64,000 nucleotides of DNA from positions 1 through 64,000 of the forward strand of contig NZ_JASJAP010000005.1 in NCBI RefSeq assembly GCF_030066995.1. The letters run 5' to 3'. Source of the stretch: Erythrobacter sp. Its GTDB lineage: Bacteria; Pseudomonadota; Alphaproteobacteria; Sphingomonadales; Sphingomonadaceae. The first letter of the stretch is position 1, and each line of letters opens with the position of its first letter. Below are positions 1 through 8,283 of the stretch, piece after piece. A program made the position numbers and the translations under genes. The notes under the pieces are model-generated. The model saw only the letters and a list, made by a program, of their open reading frames with translations, was not told where the DNA came from and searched no databases.

Positions 1-75
1 GATGAGGTCGAGGGGTCAGGCGAGGACCGCGCGAAAAGGCCGAGCGATCATCGCCCCGTCGTGCTTGAACTGTAA
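1..75 (+). CDS. Endonuclease/exonuclease/phosphatase-family protein, 3' end only
   Basis: The frame is open from the window edge and ends with TAA at 73-75. The 24 residues end in SDHRPVVLEL, the usual C-terminal SDH motif of the EEP (exonuclease III/endonuclease) superfamily, in which the His is catalytic. The same C-terminus recurs at 17078-17152 with TGA as its stop. The rest of the gene lies left of the window, so this may be the intact copy; that cannot be seen here. Confidence 0.55.
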   Translation, partial: DEVEGSGEDRAKRPSDHRPVVLEL

Positions 76-89
76 GCAACCGCGCGCCG
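1..89. repeat. Left copy of island-flanking direct repeat
   Basis: Bases 1-89 match 17078-17166 at 88 of 89 positions. The only difference is base 74, A here and G there, which changes the stop codon of the gene end it carries (TAA versus TGA). The repeat is cut by the window edge, so 89 bp is a minimum. Identity stops sharply at base 90. Confidence 0.95.
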
Positions 90-91
90 CG

Positions 92-104
92 GCGGTGAAG
101 GGAA
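92..104. repeat. Relic of tRNA-Gly 3' end (possible attL-like site)
   Basis: These 13 bases (GCGGTGAAGGGAA) match 17178-17191, the acceptor and T-arm end of the intact tRNA-Gly on the minus strand, apart from one missing G. The spacer between the flanking repeat and this relic is shorter than at the right end. A partial tRNA 3' end opposite an intact tRNA is the usual footprint of an element that integrated in a tRNA gene. The match is short, so the reading is tentative. Confidence 0.5.
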
Positions 105-215
105 GCCAATAGGTCAAGTAAAAAACTGAATATATTCGTTTTTCTAAAACCCGAGAAACAAGAGGCCCCAATCTGGCCCCAGCGCCCCGCGCTTCGGTGG
201 AAAAAAGCGGGAATG

Positions 216-1064
216 AGGCGGCGTGGACAAATTGGTTGACGTAGCGCTGGCTGATTGATTCAAGGTTGCCTTTTGGAGGCAGGTTTGAGCCGGGGCGATC
301 TGACAGAAGCAGAATGGCGTGTTTTGAAAGATTTGCTGCCGATTGAGGCATCGAACCGTGGCCGTGGCAGACGGCCTGAACAGAACCGCGCTATCATCAA
401 TGGGATACTTTGGCGGCTTCGCTGCGGCACGCCTTGGCGCGATGTTCCGCCCAAGTACGGGAACTGGAACACGATCTACCGACGTTTCCGGCGTTGGAGC
501 AAGGCTGGGGTCTGGGAAGCCGTTTCGATCACGCTGGCTGAGTTGATGGCCGACAGCGGCCATTACTCGATCGATAGCACCACGGTCCGCGCCCATGTGT
601 CGGCAGCGGGCGGAAAAGGGGGACTCATCGACGAGCTCTTGGCCGCTCGCGGGGCGGGTTCACCAGTAAACTTCACTGTCTGGTTGATCGACAAGGGCGA
701 CCACTCGCCTTCCACCTGACAGTTGGCGAAGCGGCAGATTGCAAAGCTTATGACACGCTGATCGCCTTACCGGAGCGGACACCCAAGGCGTTCTTGGCTG
801 ACAAGGGATACGACGCCGATGCCATCCGGGCCGATCTTGCCTGCAAAAACATCGAAGCCGTCATTCCGGGACGGTCACACCGGAGGGTGAAGATCGAACA
901 TGACCGGTCGCTCTACAAGGAACGCAACCAGATCGAGCGCTTCTTCGGTCGTTTGAAAATCAACCGCGCCATCGCAACCCGATACGACCAACTCGCCGAA
1001 AGCTTCCTTTCAATGGTCCACATCGCATCAGCCAGATACTGGCTCAAATTTGTCCACGCCGCCT
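216..1064 (+). mobile_element. IS5-family (IS427-group-like) insertion sequence
   Basis: Imperfectly conserved ends enclose a transposase. The left end 216-233 (AGGCGGCGTGGACAAATT) is repeated exactly in inverted orientation at 1047-1064. The length of about 850 bp and the transposase sequence fit the IS427 group of the IS5 family. A target-site duplication cannot be assigned with confidence. The encoded transposase is frameshifted, so the copy is probably inactive unless served in trans. Confidence 0.8.
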
Positions 1065-1066
1065 AG
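285..1066 (+). pseudogene. IS5-family transposase, frameshifted
   Basis: The first part (SRGDLTEAEW, then RGRRPEQNRAIINGILWRLR, then SIDSTTVRAH) is an IS5-type N-terminus with the first catalytic Asp. Near base 640 the frame shifts. The downstream frame reads RGGFTSKLHCLVDRQGRPLA, then LADKGYDADAIRADL (second Asp) and ERFFGRLKINRAIATRYDQL (the Glu region), ending FVHAA at the TAG at 1064. Compared with the family, a single base is missing around the codons for ELL..R. There is no long homopolymer at that point, so loss by mutation seems likelier than programmed frameshifting, although some IS427 members do use it. Translation probably starts at TTG 285. Confidence 0.8.
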
Positions 1067-1284
1067 ACCCTTAAGATTGTGTTCTTCCATTCTGCCTGCC
1101 CAAATGAACATTCAAGCAGATCATTGTAGCGCAACCATGTGAATTTGCAGCTCTGGTCGTACGTAGGAGGCCATTCGCCGCCGCTTTTGTGGCGTTCACA
1201 GAATCTCGCCCAAACCTCCGCCTAGTTCAAGCATAATTGAGATTTAGCGTCTGGCCGCAAACCTCATAAAGGCCACCGGCCATA

Positions 1285-2616
1285 ATGAGGAGTATCCACT
1301 TGGACATACCGCGACTATTGCACACGTCCGATGCGACGAAGCGTCGGCCACATATTTTGAGATCGCGAGTAGCAAGAGCTATGTTCGCGTTGAGCGCTGC
1401 GGCCAGCGCTTGTGCATCCGTCGTATACGCAACTGGCGGTGACGCAGATGATCCAGGCGCAAGCGCAGATGCCTCCATTGAAGATCAACATAGATTTCAG
1501 GCAGGTTGTGTGCCCAAGTCCCCGGAGGATTCGGCACGCTTTCCAACTGCGTGTTTCGACACCCAAACGCGCGCTGAAATCATGAATAAAGTGCACGTCG
1601 ACACCCCAGCTCTGCACGAGCTATTTTTAATCATAACAACCCTGACATCAGAGGGCCGCAATCCTGAGTCCAGACTTGTGAGGACAGACACGCCCTACGC
1701 TGCGAGAGTCCGTGAACACTTTGGTGTTTACTTCACTCACGAAGTTGTCGGCGCGGTTGAGTCCCTCCTCGCAGAAGGAACGCCGCATCACATAGCAGCC
1801 AAGATCGACGCGTCTGCTTATCGCATGCGCGATGATGGCACTTTTGAAAAGCGACCCGAATACACATGGATCAGGGGCTCTGAAGACAATCTAGAACAGC
1901 TTCTGCCGATGCTTCAAGACTTTTCCGAAGATACTGATTTTAAGTCGTTTTTCAGATCTCGGGCATCGCAGCGGCTTTATAATCAGCAGCAGGATTTCTT
2001 CCGTCAAGAGGCGCAGACCCAGCAGTTGCTGGATTGGCTGAACACGGAGTATCCTGAGACCAAGCCCTTTGAAAGTGTTCGGCTGATCGTCTCTCCTCTT
2101 GCCTTCGCTTATCAGCATCAAGATGGGGTCGTGGACAGAGATTTTCGTCAACTCATCGCGCATGTGAACTTTCCTCAGCGCCGAGAGATCGCCAAAAGAC
2201 TTTCACCCTCTGCGGCTGCTTTTGAACGCACCTCGATATTGTTCACAGAGTTGAACCACGGTTTTATCGAACCGAGTTCGCCTGCTCTACTTGAGCGCAT
2301 TGAGAAAGTTTTTTGGGGCGGCAATCGGTTCGTCGATCCGGAAAAGGTATCGCCTTCTTACGCGAGCGGTCGGCGGGTATTCCTTGAGTATCTCAACTGG
2401 GCTCTCATAAGCATCTATGCCTGTGAGCATTACAGTTCGGAGGATTGCCAAGTAATCGCGACAAGCGTTGCGAGCACGATGACAGACCGTCGCGGCTTCA
2501 TCGATTTCGCGGAGTTTCAAGACTGGCTGCTACGGCAGCGAAAGAAGAATCCCAATGTGAGACTTCATACACTTACTCCGTCAATGGTTGAGTGGTTTGA
2601 GCTACACGCCCCGTAG
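1285..2616 (+). CDS. Exported protein, DUF4932-like, with degenerate metallopeptidase-type motif
   Basis: The 443-residue product has a basic start and a hydrophobic stretch (MFALSAAASACASVVYA) that looks like a signal peptide, so the true start may be the ATG at 1381. The remainder is soluble, with no membrane segments. Around residues 318-330 it reads ILFTELNHGFIEP. This resembles the HExxH-bearing helix of DUF4932-like proteins, but the first His is replaced by Thr (T321-E-L-N-H325). It may be an inactive or divergent peptidase-like protein. No partner gene is evident; it sits between two insertion-sequence remnants. The family assignment is from memory of the motif and is uncertain, but the coding call is firm. 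Confidence 0.6.
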   Translation: MRSIHLDIPRLLHTSDATKRRPHILRSRVARAMFALSAAASACASVVYATGGDADDPGASADASIEDQHRFQAGCVPKSPEDSARFPTACFDTQTRAEIMNKVHVDTPALHELFLIITTLTSEGRNPESRLVRTDTPYAARVREHFGVYFTHEVVGAVESLLAEGTPHHIAAKIDASAYRMRDDGTFEKRPEYTWIRGSEDNLEQLLPMLQDFSEDTDFKSFFRSRASQRLYNQQQDFFRQEAQTQQLLDWLNTEYPETKPFESVRLIVSPLAFAYQHQDGVVDRDFRQLIAHVNFPQRREIAKRLSPSAAAFERTSILFTELNHGFIEPSSPALLERIEKVFWGGNRFVDPEKVSPSYASGRRVFLEYLNWALISIYACEHYSSEDCQVIATSVASTMTDRRGFIDFAEFQDWLLRQRKKNPNVRLHTLTPSMVEWFELHAP

Positions 2617-2940
2617 GATAGTCGCGTAGCCCAATTTTGATCGGATCATCGATAGCCACACCGCCAGAGCGCCGGAGCGGGTGGTCTTGTAGGTTTGTCG
2701 ATCAGTAAGGTGACGGTCGGAGCTGAAGTGGCTGTGGACGTTGGCGTGAACGGAAGCGAATGTCTGAAGAGACGTCATGTGCCTGAAGCGCTGCATCAAC
2801 CGCTCTAGTCGTCGGAAGGGTAAGTGTGAATTCTACACCCGTTTATTGTCACAGCGACCGATCTCCTGGCGATCTTGATTGCCAAGCTCACGCATGTCGG
2901 CCTTGTAGGAAGGGATACCATCGGTGTTGACGCGGCGCAT
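2602..2940 (-). pseudogene. IS6-family transposase C-terminal relic
   Basis: Read on the minus strand from about 2940, the frame gives RRVNTDGIPSYKADMRELG, then NQDRQEIGRCDNKRV, a TAG stop near 2832, then NSHLPFRRLERLMQRFRHM and FASVHANVHSHF. This is the C-terminal third of an IS6-family DDE transposase, including the region before and after the catalytic Glu (here within KRV-stop-NSH, where the family has RAENSH, so the stop replaces the Glu codon). The N-terminal part is missing or unrecognisable up to 3077. The element is dead. Confidence 0.75.
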
Positions 2941-3215
2941 CAGGCCCTATGAGAAGCCGACTTCGCCGCGATAGATAGTCGTATTGCTGGCATAGCTCAT
3001 GCGGCCTGGAGGGCTCGGGCAATGCGGGACAACACCATTCGAAACACGTCGCCTCACTGAGGCGGTTCGGGAATCGAGTGTCAGACTCTTGTTCGGTGAA
3101 CGACGGAACTGGGAAGGCGAACGGCTCCTTTGTTGAGTTCAAGGATCTTGTCCGCAGCGCTATACGACTAAACGGTCGTCAAAATGCTAGGAAGTTCGTG
3201 AGTCCCGTGTCCCTG

Positions 3216-4241
3216 ATGAAAGATCAAATTGCCAGTCGAAATGAGTGGCTAATCCTCCTCTCGGTTTGGCTTTCGTTCGTTCTCATCCAGAATCTTGTAT
3301 ATCCGCTGCTGGCGCCGTCCATTTGGGGCATCCCCATCAATCTGAAATCGGCAATCGAAGCGCTTTACCAAGGTGCCATCGCCTTTTTTATCGCGTTCCC
3401 TGTTGCCAACCGGCAATTGGCTAAGCAGCGCTACACCGCTTTCGGCCTCCAAGCTATTGCATTGTTGTTCGCAGGGGCGTTCGCGTTTGAGTTTCTAGTC
3501 GACCCATTAGTCTTTGGTGGACGAACCATTCTTGCCACTGTGTGGCCGCAAACGCTGGAAACGGGAACGGCCGCGTTGCTTCTCACTGCGATCCGGTTGC
3601 TGTTTCAGCGCCAGCGTAGTGAGCGGCGTTTCGCAGAGCTTCAAAAAGCCAAGATAGAGTCAGAGCTCCAATATCTGAAGGCGCAGATCAATCCGCATGT
3701 GCTCTTCAACGCGTTGAACAACATCTATTCGCACGCGCTTCATAAGTCGGAGCGAACCCCAACGTTGATCTTAAAGCTTGGCGACATGCTGCGCTACATG
3801 ATCTATGATTGCGCGGACGACGAAGTCGATCTTGAACGAGAATTGGAGTTTATCTCGGACTACGTCGAAATACAGAAACTCGCCGTAGCGGGCCGCGGCG
3901 CAGTCGCCTTTGAGACTCGCGGTGATATGTCGGGCGAGCGGATCCCGCCGTTTCTTCTCATCCCGTTTGTCGAAAACTGTTTCAAGCACTGTTTGGATAC
4001 ACAAGCGGAAGACATAGCCATCACGATCGGGATCGAAGCGGCTAACGGTCGGTTGACCCTCGACTGTGTGAACAGCTTCGATCTCGCCTCTGTAAAGGAC
4101 CGTTCTCCTCGGGTTTCGGGTGTTGGTCTTGCCAATGTGAGGCGCCGGTTAGAATTGCTCATGAAAGGTGATTTCGCGCTTGAGGTAGGTCCAGGCGACA
4201 AAGAATACCGGGTCCACCTCGATATACCGGTGGGCGCATGA
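3216..4241 (+). CDS. LytS/YehU-type sensor histidine kinase
   Basis: This is a membrane sensor kinase of the His_kinase (PF06580) class, about 341 residues from this start. An N-terminal block of hydrophobic helices is followed by the phosphoacceptor box QINPHVLFNALNNIYSHAL and a C-terminal ATP-binding part with PPFLLIPFVENCFKHC (N-box) and SGVGLANVRRRLELL (G-box). The frame extends back to a GTG at 3078, but ATG 3216 (MKDQIASRNEW) lies just before the first membrane helix and is preferred. It overlaps the response regulator by 4 nt (ATGA), so the two form a translationally coupled pair. The signal is unknown. The next genes downstream are convergent outer-membrane genes, which may be targets. 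Confidence 0.85.
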   Translation: MKDQIASRNEWLILLSVWLSFVLIQNLVYPLLAPSIWGIPINLKSAIEALYQGAIAFFIAFPVANRQLAKQRYTAFGLQAIALLFAGAFAFEFLVDPLVFGGRTILATVWPQTLETGTAALLLTAIRLLFQRQRSERRFAELQKAKIESELQYLKAQINPHVLFNALNNIYSHALHKSERTPTLILKLGDMLRYMIYDCADDEVDLERELEFISDYVEIQKLAVAGRGAVAFETRGDMSGERIPPFLLIPFVENCFKHCLDTQAEDIAITIGIEAANGRLTLDCVNSFDLASVKDRSPRVSGVGLANVRRRLELLMKGDFALEVGPGDKEYRVHLDIPVGA

Positions 4242-4951
4242 ACCCGCTCAGATGCGCAATCCTGGAAGACCAGAGGCCAGCCCAAAGGGTTCTCACGACA
4301 TATGTCGCCGATGCCGATGGGATGGAACTGGTCGGGGTCTTCAAGGCCGCGTCCGAAGCGGCGCGAGGGTTTGCAGGATCGCGTGTCGATCTCCTCTTCC
4401 TTGACCTGCATCTACCCAAAATGGACGGCTTTTCCTTTTTGAGGACTTTGCCACAACCGCCTTTGGTGATCGTCACGACAGCGGACGCTGAACAGGCTCT
4501 TGAAGGTTATTCGCACAACGTCGTCGATTATCTGCTGAAACCCTTTTCCTTCGAGCGCTTCTTGCAAGCCGTCGAAAAGGCTCGCCAGCGCCGCTATTTC
4601 GAACCCAGCGCGGGCCGATCGCATCGAGAGGACGCACGCGGCCGAGACCTCTTTATCAGGGCAAACGGGGAGATACGGCGCATCCCCGTGGATCTGATCG
4701 AATTCATTCGCGCTGAGAGCGACTATGTCGAACTCTTCACGACCACGGACAAATTCTTCTTCGCGAGAACGCTGCAATCGCTGCATGATGAACTGGGCAG
4801 CGACGGTTTCGCGCGCGTGCATCGCTCGTATATTGTGAATATGCGGCACATCTCGCGCATCGTTGGCACCGAGATACACATTGGCGGAACCACGGTTCCG
4901 ATTGGCCGCAGCTACCGTGAGCGGTTTCTCAAGCAGATTAGCCTAAGTTAG
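4238..4951 (+). CDS. LytTR-family response regulator
   Basis: The 237-residue protein has a receiver domain (residues 1-120) with acidic ED at 10-11, phosphoacceptor Asp56 in LLFLDLHLP, and LLKPF near 103. It is followed by a LytTR DNA-binding domain (about 135-235) with IEFIRAESDYVELFT and RVHRSYIVNMRHI. LytTR proteins bind short direct repeats and usually activate transcription. It is the partner of the upstream kinase, with which it overlaps. Typical targets are adjacent; the TonB receptor and DUF2141 gene end about 100 bp downstream but face the other way. I did not find a convincing LytTR repeat by eye. Confidence 0.88.
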   Translation: MNPLRCAILEDQRPAQRVLTTYVADADGMELVGVFKAASEAARGFAGSRVDLLFLDLHLPKMDGFSFLRTLPQPPLVIVTTADAEQALEGYSHNVVDYLLKPFSFERFLQAVEKARQRRYFEPSAGRSHREDARGRDLFIRANGEIRRIPVDLIEFIRAESDYVELFTTTDKFFFARTLQSLHDELGSDGFARVHRSYIVNMRHISRIVGTEIHIGGTTVPIGRSYRERFLKQISLS

Positions 4952-5056
4952 GGCATGCGCGTCATCACGAAACAGCGTTTGAGGCCATCCTAGGATCACC
5001 CCCTTGCAGCCAGTGGGCCTAGGTCAGCACGGAGTGCATTGGAGCCAAGAGCGAGC

Positions 5057-7390
5057 TCAGAATCGGCGCCGCAGCTCGATCTCGAAAACCCGTCCAAATG
5101 GATCAAGAGCTTCGCGCTGAAAAGAAAGGGGGATTTCGCCGAAGGCGTCTCTTACCTTTATTCGGTCGGCAAAAAGGTTTCTTATGCCAAAGCTCAGCCG
5201 CGTTTCTTCCAAGAACGGGGCTTTTTCCAGGACGCTGTCAGCGTAGTTTAGCTCGTATGTCACTCGTAGATCGAGGAGCGCTCTATCGGAAAAGGTCAAT
5301 CTTCCCTCGGGCGCGTCCACTTTGGTGGCAGTTTGATAATTGAATCTCGCGCCGAAGCCCAAGCCGTTGTTCCAACGGTATAGGGAGAAGTCAAAAATGT
5401 GCTCAGGAACGCCTCCGATCCCGTTCGAGGCTGAGCCATTGAGAAAATCGAACCGCTCACCGCCTTCGATAGGCAGCACTTCATCGTTCAGTGTCCAGGT
5501 GTGGTTCAGGGTGATGCGCATTTGCCCTCGGCGACCGCTGCGACGCTGCTTCGCTCCTGGTTCTTGCCGCACACGCTTGGATTTGAGTGGAATGGTCCAA
5601 TTGATCCCCGAGCGCAGTTCTTCGCGTAAGCTCTCAGTGACGAGCAGTGGACGCCGGTCGAAGGCAACAAGAGCGCCATTCTGGTCACGCAGCACACGAT
5701 CCGGGAAAGCGGCTTCCAACTCCTCGGTGAGTAGCAAGAAACTGCGCGTTTCATCCTTAATCCGCGATCGAGTGTAGTCGGTGTTGAACCGCACGCGCTT
5801 TTTTGGAAACGGATCGACTTGTACGCCCAGCTTAAAGACGCTCCGATCATCGACGGTGAGGTCTGGATTGCCACCGTCGATGACATCAATGAAACGATCC
5901 TCGCCCGTTGCGAAATCGAAAACACGCACCCCCGGCGTGACAATAATTGGGTCCCCAACGCTTGCAAGGCTGGGCGCTCCTTGTTCTTCGGTGATCGAGG
6001 CAATGATGCGCAAGGCCGCAAGCGGTCGCCAAACCAGGCCATATCCGTACGTCGTCAATGTCCCGAAGTCCGAGAAGTCTTCAACGTCGAGATTGGCGTT
6101 GACGCTGAACTCTCCGGGCAGGGGAGCGGGAAGGTAGAATGGAACATCAAGGCTTAAACCGCCGGCCAAAACGGTTCGCGAAATCTCGTTTGAAATGTCG
6201 TCGGTTTGCGCCTCTTGCACCTCATTGGTCACGCTGGTCTGCGCCGTAAGCGAAAGCGGCCCGGCCGCGAGATCGGCAAGAGCGCTGTTGACGACGAAGG
6301 CGGTGTCGAAATTGCGGTTTTGCGAAGACGCGAAACGTCGATCTTGATTGACTAGGTCAGTGACAACATTGACGTCCAAGATGTTGTAGCTTGACGTGAG
6401 CGTCCAAGTCGTGGGCGCCAGTTTGCTAGTGAAAGTGAGCCCGATACTTGCATCATCGAAGCGCCGATCCTGCTCCAAGGCTTCAGCGGGAGCCGCCGGA
6501 TCGATACCAAATAGATCTTGTTCATCGGTCCGTTCAAACGACCCGCTGAGCGTGGCGGCGGCGCCTCCCCAAATCCCGGTTCCTGCTGAGAAGCCGGAGC
6601 TCCACTGATCGCGCGAGGGGGACAGAGTCCGAAACGCGGCGCTCTCGTTGCTGCCCTCGAAAACAATGTCACGTTCCGCTTCGGTAATGGCCGTGCGCTG
6701 ACCAAGGCTTGCGTCGATACTCAGCCTAGTGTCGTTGTTGATGTAGAGAAACTGCCCAGATGTGTCGGCGGTTGTCGAGCCGCCTTCCTGCGGCGTATCG
6801 CCCGAAGCTTCGAACGCAGTAACTGTGACGTTGGGTTTGAGGATGAAATTCAGCACCCTCTGGTCCGCCGAAAACCCGAAGGAGAGCGCAACCTCTTCGG
6901 GATAAACCTGAACTCTGGAGAGGGCTTCCACGGGGTAGCGGCCGATCTCACGAAAACCCGACACGCGCCGGCCATTGACGAGAACGACCGGCGGAGCATC
7001 GCGCGACCGGCCTCGCCCGGAGGAGGTTTCTTGCAGCAGCAGCGATGCAAGATCGCCAAGCGAGCTCGCCCCAAAGGCTGCGATATCTTGTTCAGTGAGC
7101 TCACGCTCTGGCTCGATTTCGCTTAAGATCATTCGGCGGCCACGAACGATGATGACGTCCTCGTCCGCTACGCCTTCGTCCGCGGCGGGCAGCTCGTCTT
7201 GAATTCCATCGGACGGGGGTGGCCCGTCCGGCTGTGCCTCATCACTGGCCTGCGCTTGGATAGGCGCTCCAACCCAGGTTACCGACAACGCTAACCACGC
7301 AACCCACATGGGCTTACTCTTCAGTTTCGGGCGCTTGACCTTCGCCATCTGATCGAACGCGTGGGCGCGATGCTCAAAGCTGTAAGCCAT
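5057..7390 (-). CDS. TonB-dependent receptor-like outer-membrane protein
   Basis: The 777-residue protein has a signal peptide (KPMWVAWLALSVTWVGAPIQAQA), a plug domain around residues 75-200 (DVIIVRGRR, then VVLVNGRRVSGFREIGRYP, then QVYPEEVALSFGF), and a long beta-rich barrel ending in RVFEIELRRRF with the C-terminal Phe expected for outer-membrane insertion. It starts 2 bp after the stop of the DUF2141 gene, so they are probably co-transcribed. An internal ATG at 7348 is an alternative start. The substrate is unknown. A classical TonB box is not obvious. It is shorter than most siderophore receptors and resembles the TonB-like proteins common in sphingomonads. Confidence 0.8.
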   Translation of the reverse strand: MAYSFEHRAHAFDQMAKVKRPKLKSKPMWVAWLALSVTWVGAPIQAQASDEAQPDGPPPSDGIQDELPAADEGVADEDVIIVRGRRMILSEIEPERELTEQDIAAFGASSLGDLASLLLQETSSGRGRSRDAPPVVLVNGRRVSGFREIGRYPVEALSRVQVYPEEVALSFGFSADQRVLNFILKPNVTVTAFEASGDTPQEGGSTTADTSGQFLYINNDTRLSIDASLGQRTAITEAERDIVFEGSNESAAFRTLSPSRDQWSSGFSAGTGIWGGAAATLSGSFERTDEQDLFGIDPAAPAEALEQDRRFDDASIGLTFTSKLAPTTWTLTSSYNILDVNVVTDLVNQDRRFASSQNRNFDTAFVVNSALADLAAGPLSLTAQTSVTNEVQEAQTDDISNEISRTVLAGGLSLDVPFYLPAPLPGEFSVNANLDVEDFSDFGTLTTYGYGLVWRPLAALRIIASITEEQGAPSLASVGDPIIVTPGVRVFDFATGEDRFIDVIDGGNPDLTVDDRSVFKLGVQVDPFPKKRVRFNTDYTRSRIKDETRSFLLLTEELEAAFPDRVLRDQNGALVAFDRRPLLVTESLREELRSGINWTIPLKSKRVRQEPGAKQRRSGRRGQMRITLNHTWTLNDEVLPIEGGERFDFLNGSASNGIGGVPEHIFDFSLYRWNNGLGFGARFNYQTATKVDAPEGRLTFSDRALLDLRVTYELNYADSVLEKAPFLEETRLSFGIRNLFADRIKVRDAFGEIPLSFQREALDPFGRVFEIELRRRF

Positions 7391-7392
7391 GT

Positions 7393-7878
7393 TTAAAAAT
7401 CGTAGCGAAACATGCGAATGCGATAGGTTAGGGTGCCCGCGCCATCGCTCGCTGGCGCGATCGTGATCTTCATCTGATCAAAGGTGGGCGGCCCGAAAGA
7501 GCCACGTGCGCCATGGGCATTCCCTGTCGCTTCGAACGGGATGCCTCGTGTGTCGAAATCCAACGCGCCGCTGGTGTCTTCATCGTGATACGCTGTCACG
7601 GCGTAGATGCCAGGCGGAAGATCATCGAAGACGACTTGCGCGCCTTCTTTCGCGGGAACACGTGCGGATGCAAGGCAATCGCTTGAACCGCCCGAATAGC
7701 GTTCCTCTAGCTGGGGCTCGGTGCACACGCTTACGGAAATCTCGCCCTCTTCGGGATCAATATTTCCGAAGGAGAGCTTCAAGGGCTGGCCAGTCTCTGG
7801 GTTCTGTGCGCCCACTCCCGTTGAGCAGATCGCCGCGGCTGCAACCAGCGCTGGTTTTGCAATTGTTAGAAGACCCAT
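7393..7878 (-). CDS. DUF2141 family secreted protein
   Basis: The 161-residue exported protein has a signal peptide (ends ICSTGVGA) and a single DUF2141 (PF09912-type) beta-sandwich domain. Family signatures are LPPGIYAVTAYHDEDTSGAL, then FDTRGIPFEATGNAHGARG and FGPPTFDQMKI. Function is unknown; the acidic HDED..G.LDFD loop suggests a possible metal site. It lies immediately upstream of the TonB receptor with a 2-bp gap. The start ATG is preceded by AGGGG on the minus strand. Confidence 0.85.
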   Translation of the reverse strand: MGLLTIAKPALVAAAAICSTGVGAQNPETGQPLKLSFGNIDPEEGEISVSVCTEPQLEERYSGGSSDCLASARVPAKEGAQVVFDDLPPGIYAVTAYHDEDTSGALDFDTRGIPFEATGNAHGARGSFGPPTFDQMKITIAPASDGAGTLTYRIRMFRYDF

Positions 7879-8283
7879 TGATGTGCCCCTCGCCTGGTGC
7901 TGCGCCGAAGGGCGCGCTTTTCATGGACGAGAAACTAGCGATGACCTTCGCCTTTTTGCGTGCATCTCGGCGAATGTCCAAAAGTCGTTGCTCATCGACG
8001 CCGAGGAGCCTGTGAATTGATGAGACTCGGAGTTTGCGAGGATGCTGGAGCCAATCGACCGGAACATACGAGCTGACAAAAGTGCGTGGTGCAAAGCGCG
8101 GTTCGCAGCGCAATTTTTTAAATGCTTCCAGATGAGCCTCTCCCGTCCGCTTTCACCCCCAGTGTCAGCCGTTGAGTGGCGGCGAGACCTGGGCCGCGAG
8201 TGGACAGTCTGCTTTCTAGCGAAAGCGAAGAAAAGCGGAAGTTCAGGTTAACCTCACCCAGCCAGTTGGATAGCACCAACGCG
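7879..8283. other. Gene-poor interval upstream of the DUF2141/TonB pair
   Basis: About 400 bp separate the DUF1302 gene end from the DUF2141 start. An open frame on the minus strand runs through it (7757-8113, with a basic patch RLLDIRRDARKKAKVIASF) but it overlaps the start of the DUF2141 gene and I recognise no family. The interval presumably holds the promoter for the DUF2141-TonB unit. I see no clear terminator or repeat. Confidence 0.4.

Noticed and set aside
255..1066. Programmed frameshifting of the IS5-family transposase
   Set aside because: No slippery run is visible near 640, and one missing base restores the family reading. It is treated as a pseudogene, though the option cannot be fully excluded.
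2888..3142. Minus-strand 84-codon frame as the N-terminus of the IS6-family transposase
   Set aside because: The residues before the RRVNTDG segment do not match the IS6 catalytic core I know, so only the C-terminal relic is annotated.
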